A stretch of DNA of 64,000 bases. Origin: Astragalus membranaceus. Lineage: Eukaryota; Streptophyta; Magnoliopsida; Fabales; Fabaceae. Under the pieces are notes generated by a model. That model was not told the origin of the DNA and ran no database searches. It was given only the letters and a program-made list of their open reading frames with translations. The stretch lies in assembly GCA_039519185.1 (NCBI GenBank), contig CM076848.1:54152778-54216777 (forward strand). Direction: 5' to 3'. Shown here one piece after another: positions 42,510 to 53,687 of this stretch. The number at the start of each line of letters is the position of its first letter. Positions within the stretch are counted from its first letter, which is position 1. Made by a program: the position numbers and the translations under genes.

Positions 42510-44672
42510 ATGAAGTTCCACTCTCTTTGCGACAGAGTTATCACTTTAAACTCTGACTTAGAGTCGGCCTCCAGGTGTTTTTTCCTATGGACTAAGAACG
42601 AACGAAAAGCTTCGGAGCATGAAGGGGTTCCCCCTTCGGAAGAACTGGCAACTCCCAAAATGCCAAAAGGAAGATCAACTGAAGTTAACACCGCCACTAA
42701 CGTAGGAACCAACTGCGGTCCGGAGGTCGAAAAACAGATAGATGTCGACGAGCTAACAAAAGAGCTCAAACGCAAAATCAGAAGACCAGAGCCTGATGGA
42801 AAGTTCGTCGAAACACAACTCGGTTCAGACCCCTCCCAAAAAATCAAAATAGGGATCGACCTTCCAGAAAAGATCAAGACTGAATTAACCCAATGTCTTA
42901 AAGATTTCAAAGACATCTTTGCTTGGTCGGCCGAAGACATGCCTGGGATCCCGCCAGAGATTGCCTGCCATCGGCTCGCAATAAACCCAGAAGCAAAATG
43001 GATCGCCCAAAGAAAGCGGGCCCAAAGCAAAGAAAAAGCCATTGCTGCCGCCTTAGCAGTAGACGACCTCATCCGAGCCAACTTTATCTCTGAGGTTAAA
43101 TACACAACTTGGTTATCAAACCCTGTCCTGGTGAAGAAGTCTAACGGAAAATGGCGTATGTGTGTCGACTACACCGATCTTAATAAAGCTTACCCAAAAG
43201 ACGCTTTTCCGGTCCCCAGCATCGATCGTTTGGTCGACAGCGCTTCCGGTTTCCAGTTGTTATCTTTCATGGACGCATACTCCGGGTACAACCAAATCGC
43301 CATGTTTCCACCAGATCAAGCAAAAACCGCCTTCATCACTGACCGAGGAAACTTCGCGTACCGTGTTATGCCCTTTGGTTTAAAAAACGCTGGAGCAACT
43401 TATCAAAGAATGATGAACAAAGTTTTCCAAAACCAGATCGGTAAAAGCGTAGAGGTTTACCTCGACGACATGATCGCCAAAAGCAAAAGTGATGCCGACC
43501 ATGTAAGCGATCTGAAAGCAATTTTCTCTGAGGTACGAAAAAACAGAATGAGATTGAACCCAGAGAAATGCACTTTCGGAGTTCGAGCTGGGAAATTCTT
43601 AGGTTTCTTCTTAACAGAACGAGGTATCGAGGCGAACCCGGATAAATGTCAATCCGTCACAGAAATGCGAACTCCGACGTCCAAAAGAGAAGTATAAAAA
43701 TTCAATGGAATGATAGCTGCTCTATCTCGTTTCATATCAAATGCAACATTCAAATCTCTTCCGCTTTTCAAAATCCTCAAAAAAGAAGAAAGAGATTTCG
43801 AATGGACACCCGAGCAAGACGAAGCTTTGAAGCAACTAAAAAAATCTCTTTCCGAGCCTCCAATTTTAACTCGCCCAAATGAAGGAGAAACATTATACTT
43901 ATATCTAGCGGTCTCGGAAGAGGCGTTAGCTGCCGTTCTAGTACGCGAACTCGAAACCGGGCAAAGTCCCATCTACTTCGCAAGCAAGGCTCTGCACGGG
44001 GCTGAAATTCGTTATCAGAAAATCGAGAAAATCGCCTTGGCCCTCATTGTTGCAGCTCGACGTTTTCGAGCTTATTTCGTCGCCCACCAGGTAGTCGTCC
44101 GCACTAACTACCCAATCAGACAGATACTCCACAGGCCCGATCTAGCTGGAAGGATGATCAAATGGGCCGTAGAACTCTCAGAGTTCGGTATCAAATATGA
44201 AGCTCGAACTACACTTAAAGCACAAGTTTTGGTGGACTTCATCGCCGAGATGACACCTGCTAACGCCGACTCTGACATATGGATCCTCTACGTCGATGGT
44301 TCCTCAAATCCAAAAGGGAGTGGCGCTGGGATTATGCTAGAAAGCCCGACTGGGGTCATCATCGAAGTTTCCCTTACATTCGGTTTTCCCACCTCGAACA
44401 ACCAAGCAGAGTACGAAGCTTGCATTGCCGGACTTCGCCTGGCAATTGACCTCCAAGTCCAAAAAATTAAACTCCATACCGACTCTCTCTTGGTGGTCTC
44501 CCAGATCGAAAGCAAATACGAGACCAAAGAACCGATCCTGCAAAAATACCTACTTCAGGTACGGTCGCTAATAGCTAAATTTGAAGCAAGCGAGATAGTT
44601 CATGTCCCAAGAATGGAAAACCAACGAGCTGATATCCTCGCCAAACTCGCAAGCACAAAAACCCCCAGGTAA
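42510..44672 (+). pseudogene. Tat reverse transcriptase-RNase H, one in-frame stop
   Basis: Two parts in the same phase, 42510-43697 and 43710-44672, are separated by a TAA at 43695-43697. The first part has MCVDYTDLNKAYPKDAFPVP, FMDAYSGYNQIA and the catalytic YLDDMIAKS (about 318). The TAA falls in the connection just before the conserved NGMIAALSRFI, in a position where Gln is expected (CAA to TAA). The second part has RNase H: ILYVDGSSNPKGSGAG (about 191-206), AEYEACIAGLRLA and a terminal ENQRADILAKLAS. After 44672 the reading must shift by one base to enter integrase. Confidence 0.85.
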
Positions 44673-46008
44673 CCAAAGGACGACCATCCAAGAAACACTA
44701 CGCAATCCCAGTGTATCTCTCGAGCCGCTGTTTAACCCGACCATCTACGTACTTGAAGAGGCAGACAGCTGGATAACCCCAATTTTAGAGTACATCGTCT
44801 CAGGAACGGAACCCCCAGACAGAAACGACGCCAAATATATCAGGAGAAGAGCCTCGGCTTTTTCAGCCATCAACGAGACGCTCTATAAACGAAGCCTCTC
44901 TTCCCCGTTAATTAAATGCATCGAGGGAGAGGAAGCGGCCTATGTGTTAACAGAAATTCATGAGGGAATCTGCGGCCAGCACATGGGAGCTCGATCTTTA
45001 GCACGAAAAACCCTTCGAGCCGGCTACTACTGGCCGAGCATGATCGGCGATGCTAGTGATCACGTGAAGAAATGCAAGAAATGTCAAATCCACGCCAACA
45101 TGCACGTGGCTCCCCCCACAGACCTCACGAGTTTATCCTCCACATGGCCCTTCGCATGGTGGGGAATGGACTTGCTCGGACCTTTCGCAAAAGCACCAGG
45201 ACAAGTCAAATTCTTGATCGTCGCCGTAGACTACTTCAGTAAATGGATAGAAGCGGAACCCCTGGCGACCATCACTGCAAAAAACTGCATAAAATTCTTC
45301 AAAAAAAGCATTATGAGCAGGTTCGGGATCCCCGAGGTAGTAGTAACAGACAACGGAACGCAATTCACAGACACGGGATTCCGCAAACTAATGTTCGAGC
45401 TTAAAATTAAACACCATTTCACTTCAGTAGAGCACCCTCAAACCAACGGTCAAGCAGAGGCTGCAAACAAAGTAATACTGAACGGGCTGAAACGACGTTT
45501 GGACGATGCTAAAGGAAATTGGGTAGAAGAATTGCCTTACGTCCTCTGGGGATACCGGACGACCCCCCAAAGCTCCACTGGGGAAACACCTTTTAGGCTC
45601 TCCTACGGCAGCGAGGCGGTCATCCCCGTCGAGATCGGCGAACTTAGTTGGAGAACGGCAAATCCCAAAACACAAAGCAATAACGATCAAGCCCTAAGAG
45701 AAGAACTCGACCTCATCGATGAAGTCCGAGGTCGAGCCTCGCTCCGAGAAGCGATCATCAAACAAAAGGTGGCAACCAGATACAACACCAAGGTCGTTCA
45801 CAGAGATTTCAATCCTGGCGATCTGGTACTCAGAAGGGCTGACGTCGGTCAGAAAAACGCCTCCCAAGGAAAGCTCGCCCCAAACTGGGAAGGCCCCTAC
45901 CGAATTTTATCTAAAACCGGCACGGGAGCCTTTAAATTGGAGACCCTCCAAGGAAGAAAGATTGAGAGAACTTGGAACGCAACAAAACTGAAAAGTTATT
46001 ATCCTTAG
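44666..46008 (+). pseudogene. Tat integrase, in a shifted frame
   Basis: The open frame extends back to 44602, but sequence before about 44666 is the out-of-phase copy of the RNase H end. The shift falls at a run of A then C (about 44656-44666), a plausible slippage site. The HHCC finger is HEGICGQHMGARS ... CKKCQ. The DDE core is MDLLGPF, TDNGTQF and the Glu of GQAEAANK. The C-terminal end reads NWEGPYRILSKTG. The integrase frame itself is intact to its stop. Confidence 0.85.
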
Positions 46009-46678
46009 AAAGAAGTCACTTACACCGATCTTATGTAAACTCGAAACAAGCTATTAATAAGAAGCTTGACATTTCTTTCAAACGCTTTCAATACTTCTCA
46101 AAAGTTTTTTCAAGTCGCCACACATTCTTGATTTTCATCAAACAGAATGAAGGGACCTAATTCCCCCCAACAGGAATCAACTGGGACCGATCTTAAATGA
46201 TCTCCCCAAAAGCGACCACCCAAGGTCAAAAACTCTTTGAGAAAACAGTTAAATCCGAGCCGAGTCTTGGCAAACTATCTCAAAGAGACCGGGTCTTCAA
46301 GGATCGAAACGTCCTACGAACGACCATCGGCCACAGCTGTCGATACCCCTATGGGGCGAGTTAAATCTGGGCCGAGTCCTAGTAAACTGTCCTATAGGTT
46401 CAAACCGGTAAATCGAGTTCCTCGTTTACCGACGTTTTTACGACACACGCGACGTGCAGAATTTAAAAAGCACTCGTTAAAAACTCGCAAAAACGACATA
46501 CATGACATGCGAAATTCGAAAAGCATTCTTTAAAGCTCGTAAAGGCCTTATAGGCATATTCCAAAAAGAGGTTACAAATATCTCCAGCTAGACCAAACAG
46601 AAGTTCCGGATCTATACAAAAAATACATAAGTAAAAGCATACACCAGGAACTTCTGCAAAAGAAACGCTGTTAAAACA
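46009..46678. other. Spacer between Tat integrase and the antisense gene
   Basis: No gene seen. Two imperfect copies of a unit with GTTAAATC(C/T)G(A/G)GCCGAGTC lie near 46248 and 46360. This stretch would hold the polyadenylation signals of both convergent transcripts. Confidence 0.5.
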
Positions 46679-49149
46679 TCAGGCAGTGGAGGTCGGGAAT
46701 ATCACACTCTTCGTCTGCGTCTGAGCATCGATCTTAAAGATCTTACCCCCTTCAACCTCATGGTCGGCGTCAATAATCGACCGATCCAAAATTACAGAAG
46801 GATGGACCAAAGTAATTTGCTCCTGGGCGCACTCAAAACCCTCCTTGTACAGCTCAATTGCAGAGTTAGCAGCTTCCCGAGCCTCCCTCCTAGCCTCATT
46901 TGCAAGTTTTGTAGCCTCTTTAGCATTTCTTCTGCTTTGTTGAAGGGCTGCCTCAAGCTCTGCAATTCGAGCCTCCGCATCGCCGCTCGTACCGACCCGT
47001 GCCTCAGATGCTTTCTTCAAATCCTCTTCCAAACCAGCTACACGAAACTCCAAACCTTTGATCTTCTCGTTGGCCTCGGCAAGTTGCCCCTCCAAAACTT
47101 TTTCCCTTTCTTCAAGCTCCTTGACGCGATTCTCCGCAAACTCCGCCCGACGTACAACCTCCCCTTGGCTTTCCTTCAGAACCAGAAGTTCTTGCTTTGT
47201 TCGAGCAAGCTCTTTCGATTTTAAAGCCACGTCTTCCACGAGCTTCACTATTTTTGACTTCTCGAGCTCCAACGAAGCTGCAAAATCGAAAAATGAGGGA
47301 AATCAGTTTATGAAGAAAGAGATGTTTTTATGAATGTAAAAAGAAATGATGTCATTTACCCTTAGCCCGCTGCTCGTATTTCTCTTTTTCGATCCTATGA
47401 ACATCGGCCAAATTCGCCAACAATTTAACAGACGCCCCGACAGGATCCTCCCGCCATTGGGCGTAATTCTGCTCCAAAAAACCCTCCTCCAAGGGTACGG
47501 CCTTACTCTTATGCTTCGGTCTCCTCGAAGTCTTACTCCTTTTTTCTGGCCTCTGCTCGCCACTTGCCTCGGTGCGCACCCTTTTCGCCGAGGTACCCGC
47601 ACCAACATCGGGAGCAGTCGGGGGAGGAGAACTGGAAACAAGATCGACCATAGCCTCATAGGCAAGGTCCTCCTGGGTAACAATATTTATCGGAGAAGCA
47701 GCAGTAACCGTCCCAACAACAGTCTCGGCCTGGGGAGACGTCGGAAGCGGAACACCAACCCCCTCAGCATGTCCAGATATCTCGACACTCCTCATCGCCA
47801 GCGCCTTCATTACGGCGAGCTTCTTTGGGGCCATGGTATCTGGAAAAGAAACATAAATCGGTCATACAAACTACGATCAAAAATATGCAAATATCAATAG
47901 CAAGAAAAACAAGGCTACCTAAGACAATTTGCACTCGTCTTCGCTTCCCGGCCTGAACTATCTTAGCCGCAGGGATACCCCGATACTTATGTTTTGAAAA
48001 CGGAATGTTCTCAGAAATAAACATCAGGATCCTCTTGGTAAGAAGATCGGCAGCGTTCAAACGATTCTGACTAACAGAAAAGGAATTGGTGGATCGTTCA
48101 AAATGGGCCTGACTCCAACCAATGGGAAACTTGGTGGACACCAAAGTCCGACCATCCTCTGAAAACTTTCCCACTCTCTCAATCGCTTCGTCGGTCACCG
48201 GTTCGACCCAATAAAATAACTCCTTCCAATTCCCCTTCAACGAGTCCGCATAGGCTTTAAAAATCTTGGCACCTCGCCTCGAACGAAGACTGACGTGTTC
48301 GCGACCGGACTTATTCTCACTACTATTCCGATTGATCTCAAACAAATGAAAAAAGAGCAACGGCGAGACCGGCCTCTCCAGATGAAGACACATTAGCTCG
48401 AAAGCTCGAACAAAAGCCCACGCGTTTGGATGCAACTGAGAAGGCGCAACATCCAAAGTCGCCAAGACCGTCTGCTCGAACCAAGTGAAAGGAGGCCTGA
48501 TATTCATCTCGTTTATCAGCATATGATACAAAGTAAACTTGAGCTCTCCTGGCCACAAAGCCACATGCTCTCCCTTTTTCATTCCCTCAACTCTCCAAAT
48601 TCGCTTCGAGCGACCCGAAGCTTTCCTCCCGACCCTCTCCAAATTAAACCCATGCTGGTACAACGATTCGATCTCCAAAATATTTCTGGAAACCCAATCA
48701 TATTGGGAGACCTCTCGCACCGGTACGTCAAGGTCCCCACAACCAGTACTAGAGTACTCATCCAGAGAAACGGCAGAAGCTCGGCTGGACTCCGGTTGGC
48801 TCTTAGGGCGAGATTCAACTTGTTCTTCAACACCCTCTCTATCGGACTCATCAGCAGAGTCGGAACTCGACCCAAGATCGACCTCGGAACCCTCTGATTC
48901 ATCCACTGGGATTTCCTCATCAGACTCGGAAGTAACAGCCATCACATCCACCAAGCAATCCTCCTCCACATCTTCGGGAGTATCGTCATTCGGCTCATTA
49001 GCATCGGTCGCAGGAGAAGAACTTTCGCTCTCAAAATTATCTTCCGCCTTATCACTCACAGGGGCGGAAGCAGAGTGCTCTTGCACGTCCGGGGCGGCGA
49101 CTTCGGAAGGCTCGGCACGGACCTCAGGGATTTCACCACCAGAAGCCAT
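46679..49149 (-). CDS. Antisense three-exon gene of the Tat element (transposase_28-like, coiled coil)
   Basis: Exons on minus: 49149-47919, 47839-47360, 47277-46679. Both introns (79 and 82 bp) begin GT and end AG and the phases agree, giving 769 residues. Residues 1-130 are acidic and low-complexity. Residues about 190-280 (LKFTLYHMLINEMNIRPPFT, then LHPNAWAFVRAFELMCLHLE) resemble the plant 'putative gypsy type transposon' domain (transposase_28), known from antisense ORFs of Tat elements. Exon 2 adds a basic linker (RPEKRSKTSRRPKHKSK). Exon 3 is a long Glu/Lys/Leu/Ala coiled coil. The function is unknown. Although gag-pol in the same copy has three lesions, this 2.3-kb frame has none. Confidence 0.8.
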
Positions 49150-49898
49150 CGCACTCGTAAACTCTTTCCGGTACTGAGTGACGTCTCTCCGAGTTTGTTT
49201 CGTCCTCGCCAGATCGAATCTACAGGAATGGGGGACGAAATGTCAGGAATAAAGATCGAAAAATGGGTTCGCGAGCAAGTCGGAACCCGACCTGACGATC
49301 CCCATTCTGAGATCAAAGGGGACGGGGGAAGGTCCAGGCACAAATGAAAAGTAAAGAAAAAACCAAAAAGTAGACTAACCTCGAAACTATGTCGCAAGCT
49401 GATGATGTCTGGAAATAAACGGTTGTCGATCCTCAGAAACCGACCTTAAAGGTACTTCAAACACGTTCACTCTAAAGAAACTCGGGAGCTCTCGAAAGAT
49501 CGACAAATCAGAACAAATGAACAACAAACAACAAATGAATTTGTGAGACCCTTTATTTATAGCAAGGCGAATCCAATGGGCCTGGGCCTGGAAGTCGAAG
49601 CGTCACATCCAACCCATGGTCCATTAAAATCCGCACGCTGAAGAATAAACGTCACCATCATGCGCCGCCACTACGAAGAGACGCCTTGTCAGAAACAGTA
49701 AAAGTGGCACTGATTCCAAAGCAGCACTGATTCCAAAGCAGCACTGAGTTCGGAAAAACTGCCCACGTCGCTCGAAAGCTCGACGGACAGCTAGCATCGC
49801 TCGAGAAACCCCGGCCCCGACATAAGCTCGATAAAGCGAATAGAACCTCCACTCAAAGTCAAGATCGCTCCTCATAGCGACCAGACTTGGGGGACCAC
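49150..49898. other. Upstream region of the antisense gene and 3' end of the Tat interior
   Basis: Non-coding. It should contain the minus-strand promoter; TTATTTATAG at 49552-49561 reads CTATAAATAA on minus and is a good TATA candidate about 400 bp upstream of the ATG. An 18-bp tandem duplication (ACTGATTCCAAAGCAGC) lies at about 49709-49745. A polypurine tract (CTTGGGGGACC) precedes the 3' LTR. Confidence 0.55.
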
Positions 49899-50339
49899 TG
49901 TTATGGTAATTACAGTGACTTCTATTTGCACCCCTTCTCCAAAAGCCCAATTGATGAGAAGCCCAATTGTAATCAAGAGAGTCCAATCTTCAATGGCCAA
50001 GATCAGCCCGCAAGATCGGACGGCCCAAAAACGCCAACACAAACTCATCCAAACTCTATAAATACCCCATTCAATGCTCATTAATGGTAAGCACTTTTCT
50101 AACCAAACACTTATTCTCTCAAATACTGACTTAAGCGTCGGAGTATCATTGCAGGTACAACCTCGCCCTCCAAGATCGAACATCCCAAGATCGAACACCT
50201 CAACATCGCCTCTCAAGGTCGAACGTCCCCGGTCGAACAAGACTTTCCTCTCAGCCTAAAGACAATGATAGAATCAAGGACAAAATATCTACCAACTGCA
50301 TAATATCGATCCTCACGATCGGTAGCACGGTACAGAACA
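49899..50339 (+). repeat. 3' LTR of the Tat element
   Basis: 441 bp, TATA box at 50057-50064, one base different from the 5' LTR. Confidence 0.93.
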
Positions 50340-50344
50340 GAATA

Positions 50345-50831
50345 CATTAATACTCGTGAATTGTGATAACTTAGTCGGTCATAAACTCAAAACAAGTAGT
50401 TTGGTGCTGAAATTTTACGGTTTGGAATGTTAACTTCATAGTTGTACCATTGATATTTTAAAATTATAGTAGTAGCAATAGTTATAGAAACTATACTTCT
50501 TCCGTCTCATATTACTTGAAGTTTTAGCCTTATTTTTTTCCTCGTATTACTTGAAGATTTACAATACCAATGAAGCATTAATAATTTTTTTCTATTATAT
50601 CCTTAAAGTATTAATTTAGTTTTTTTTCAATACTTAATTATTAAGAGAGAGAGAGAGAGGTAGAGAGAGAGAGAGAGAGAGATGGAGCATTATTAATTAC
50701 ACACATCAACATTACTTTTACCGTAATTTTATTGAACTTATCTATTAAATTATATTATCAAAAATATAAAATATTTTAATTTAAACAATAACAATGTTTT
50801 TATAAACTATATATAATTTATATTTTAGGAC
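50345..50831. other. Intergenic DNA with a GA microsatellite
   Basis: AT-rich. (GA)n-rich tract at 50643-50681. The word CTTCTTCCGTCTCATATTAC near 50494 looks like one end of a MITE whose other end I could not find. Confidence 0.4.
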
Positions 50832-50853
50832 AATCTTGGCATTTAAAAAACCC

Positions 50854-51036
50854 AGAGCGTGAGGTTCAACGGTTGGGGTTGATCCTCCATTAACCAAGGG
50901 TCGGGGGTTCGATCCTCGCCTTGGGTACGGAGCAGCGTTAAAACTCTGGGCCAGCTGTCCTGCCCCTCGAGGCACCTACAATGAGTGAGGGATTAGTCAC
51001 TGATGTCCGTGCGGTGGATACCCGAGTTTACCCAAA
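50854..51036 (+). mobile_element. tRNA-derived SINE
   Basis: 183 bp, flanked by a 22-bp direct repeat with one mismatch (50832-50853 and 51037-51058; core AATCTTGGCATTTAA). The body contains a good pol III B box, GGGGTTCGATCCTC, near 50906-50919, with an A-box-like stretch upstream. It ends GATACCCGAGTTTACCC. Long variable target duplications with an internal pol III promoter identify a SINE rather than a tRNA gene; no cloverleaf can be drawn. Confidence 0.8.
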
Positions 51037-51955
51037 AATCTTGGCATTTAATAAACCCGATCTCAAATTGATTCGAGATGGGAATGAGTTCTATCTAATA
51101 GGGCTGGTAACCTGTCATAGAGCGGTTGACTAGAAAGTAGGAGACTACCGGCCTGAGAGAAGGCATGTGACCCCGACCCAATTTCTCTTCTTTCTCTTTT
51201 GTCACGGTCTACTGGTAGAAGTTTACTTGCCCTTTTAAATTAAAGGCGGTATCCTTATTGGTTCAAATCTAATTTGTGAGAAGAGTTAAAGCGAGATAGG
51301 CCTATATGCTGGAGGCTCTATAATACATACATTATAAGTAAGTTCAAGATGGGCATCCCCATGAAGTCGTGAATCTACAAAATAACCCAATCAAAACTTG
51401 AGACCAAATTAGGATCCGCTAGCTAGCTATATCGTCATTCTTACCCATAGGGTGTCCCTCGAGTAAGAGTGGGAATAAGCTAGACTGGCGATAGATGCCT
51501 ATAACCCAGCCTACATTAAGTTCAGGCTAAGTTAGACTTTTTTAAAAATACATAAGGCTGAGGCGTCTTCAAAAACCTGTTTAGCTGAAAATGTCAAGCT
51601 ACAAATCATCAAAAAGGTCTTCTAGGCCCGCCATGTCGGATTGTCGGCTTACTTAAGTAAAAACAATATTTTGTATTGCTACTATTATTATATTTAATTT
51701 TGTAATTTTTTGTAAAATCTTAAATTTGATCACATTTTCTATTAATTCAAAAATATAGATTGTTCCCAATCGGGCCATTCGGTACCTGCAGAGGCTCGAC
51801 CATAAACGACTCACTTGAAGTAGAAGAAACATAACTCATCTACTTTGTCGGTCAATCTCCCTCACCCCGAGGATCGTCACTACTTATCGACCAGATAGCC
51901 CATCTCTAACGAAATACAAAGCATTAATTAGGATCCCCTTATTCTCTCCTCTATG

Positions 51956-52501
51956 CAATGTTTTAAAAACCGGACCGGACCGGCCGGTTGAACCGGTTCA
52001 ACCGTGAACCGGATGTCTCTGCGGTTTGGTTCGTGCCATTTAACCCGCTGGGAGTAAAAACCGGAAAAGAACCGGAAAACCGGTTTGAACCGGGTTTGAC
52101 CCGTTGAACCGGATAACCGGGCGCGGTTCTTGGTAACCGGCCGGTTCTTTGATAAAGCTGAAAAAATCTTTTTTTCCCCTCTTTTCCCTCTTTCCCCCCC
52201 CCTCTTTCATAGCACTCTTCTCTTCTCTTTCTTTTTTTCCCCTCTTCTCTTCCCCTGTGTTGTGTATTTCTTATGTTTTATTTTTATTTTCATGAAGACT
52301 AGTTTAATGTTTGAATTTATTTTGAAAACTAATTTGATGTTTGGAATTTGGATTAATATTTTTACAAAGTTTAGTATTTTATTTATTTATTTATATATTA
52401 ATTAATTATCCGGTTCAACCGTGGTTGAACCGGTTGAACCGATTGAACCATGAACCGGAGGTCTCGCCGGTTCGATCTCCGGTCCGGTTTTAAAAACATT
52501 G
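51956..52501. mobile_element. hAT-like MITE with CCGGTTGAACC subterminal repeats
   Basis: The 546-bp element has inverted ends CAATGTTTTAAAAACCGG / CCGGTTTTAAAAACATTG. It is flanked by a perfect 8-bp duplication CCTCTATG at 51948-51955 and 52502-52509. Subterminal regions are dense in GGTTGAACCGG on both strands. There is no transposase. Confidence 0.9.
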
Positions 52502-52644
52502 CCTCTATGTCTTGTAACGACCACAACGACCATATTTTCTAATAATTACCATGATTACAACTATTGTATTGTGGGTCTATGCCCTAGAGGCTAATGAAAG
52601 ACTAAGCTATTTTGTATCATAGAATTCTCTCATATTCTCATACT

Positions 52645-53101
52645 CAGTGGCGGAGACCTACATTGTTTCTAAGGGGTTCAGTTGATTCAGTTGAACCCCC
52701 TGGGAAAAATGTCAGTACTAATACCTCTACATAAAATTATTTTGAACCCGCTGAAATTTTAAATTTGTACTAGTATCCCTAAATTTACACCCAATTTGCA
52801 CTCAGTTTTCAATAAATCTGTCTTATTAATCTCCGTAAGAGACTATTTATAAAACTTTAGGAAGTAATTTTACCGATATCACGTATTTTTACAGACTACT
52901 TCTTATTTACCTATATTTTAGGACGTAAATAGGTAATGGCTAGTAAACTTATAAAAAATTTGGAGTTAGATAACTTGATTCCTTTGTTTTAGTAAATTAA
53001 TTGAGGACATTGGAAAAAAAAAATTAAACAATATGATGAACCAACATTTTTTATAATGAAAAATTTTTCCACCCCCTAACCTGGTCCTGAGTCCACCACT
53101 G
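52645..53101. mobile_element. hAT-like MITE with CAGTGGCGGA ends
   Basis: The 457-bp element starts CAGTGGCGGAGACC and ends GGTCCTGAGTCCACCACTG. It is flanked by a perfect 8-bp duplication CTCATACT at 52637-52644 and 53102-53109. There is no transposase. It lies only 135 bp from the previous MITE. Confidence 0.9.
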
Positions 53102-53687
53102 CTCATACTTCGTATTTAGTCTTGCTAATTAGACTAGAACGTAGACCTTCATCAATTTTCGACATATTTAAAAGTATTATTATAAAATAGAATTTAAATA
53201 TAATGTCATATAAATATAATTATCTAAAAAAAATTGTTGGATCTTAAATCAGAAATTGATCAGATTGACCTATCAATTTGTTAGTCTATTTACAAAAGCC
53301 TAGACCACTTACACGTTGCAGACTTTAACAAAAAACTTAATGAAGTAGAATTTTAAACAGACTTGCAATCAGACTTTCAAAAGCCGAGTCAGATTTCAAA
53401 ACTGGACCTATTACACACCCCAAGTGAGACACAATGTATGTCATAGGCCTTGCAAAGTTCAGATCGGTCCGCTTAGGCTCACCTCAACCCTCAAGGGGCC
53501 TTATTTTTCATTTTTATTCACAAATACAAAATAATTATTAAAAAAATTAAATGAAAAAAATCTCTCTTCTCTTGGGAAACAAGGTCGAGCGGCGCAACTG
53601 CAGCAAGAAAACCAGTGACAGACAGTAACCGAAGCTAAACAAAAAGAACCCTTTTTTCAGTATCATCCTCAAACCCCTATCACAAAA

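Larger units (their letters stand above)
39732..50339 (+). mobile_element. Tat-lineage Ty3/gypsy element with an antisense gene
   Basis: LTRs 39732-40172 and 49899-50339 are each 441 bp, TGTTATGG ... CAGAACA, with one difference seen (ACAGTAACT against ACAGTGACT). A perfect 5-bp duplication GAATA flanks the element at 39727-39731 and 50340-50344. The primer-binding site is at 40174. Gag-protease, RT-RNase H and integrase lie on plus (40236-46008). A three-exon gene on minus occupies 46679-49149. Gag-pol has two in-frame stops and one frameshift, so the copy probably moved, or drifted, without its own complete pol. An antisense ORF in this position is known in Grande/Retand-type Tat elements. 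Confidence 0.93.
51459..53500. mobile_element. Interrupted second copy of the TGAGAATAGG MITE family
   Basis: The left part (51459-51760) begins GTAAGAGTGGGAATAAGC and matches the order of words in 17346-17560 (CAGGCTAAG, then TTTTTAAAA, then ACTTAAGTAAAAA, then AAATTTG). The right part (about 53145-53495) matches 17600-17889, including GACATATTTAAAA and GCAAAGTTCAGATCGG. The 1.4 kb between is later insertions. Confidence 0.5.

Noticed and set aside
42500..43105. A 201-codon minus-strand frame opposite the Tat RT
   Set aside because: Mirror of conserved RT coding sequence; no independent similarity.
48539..49177. A 212-codon plus-strand frame opposite the antisense gene
   Set aside because: It is a shadow of the acidic Ser/Glu-rich exon; the minus strand has domain content and consistent splicing.
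50854..51036. Possible tRNA gene (GGTTCGATCC B box)
   Set aside because: No cloverleaf, and a long target duplication flanks the unit, so it is a SINE.
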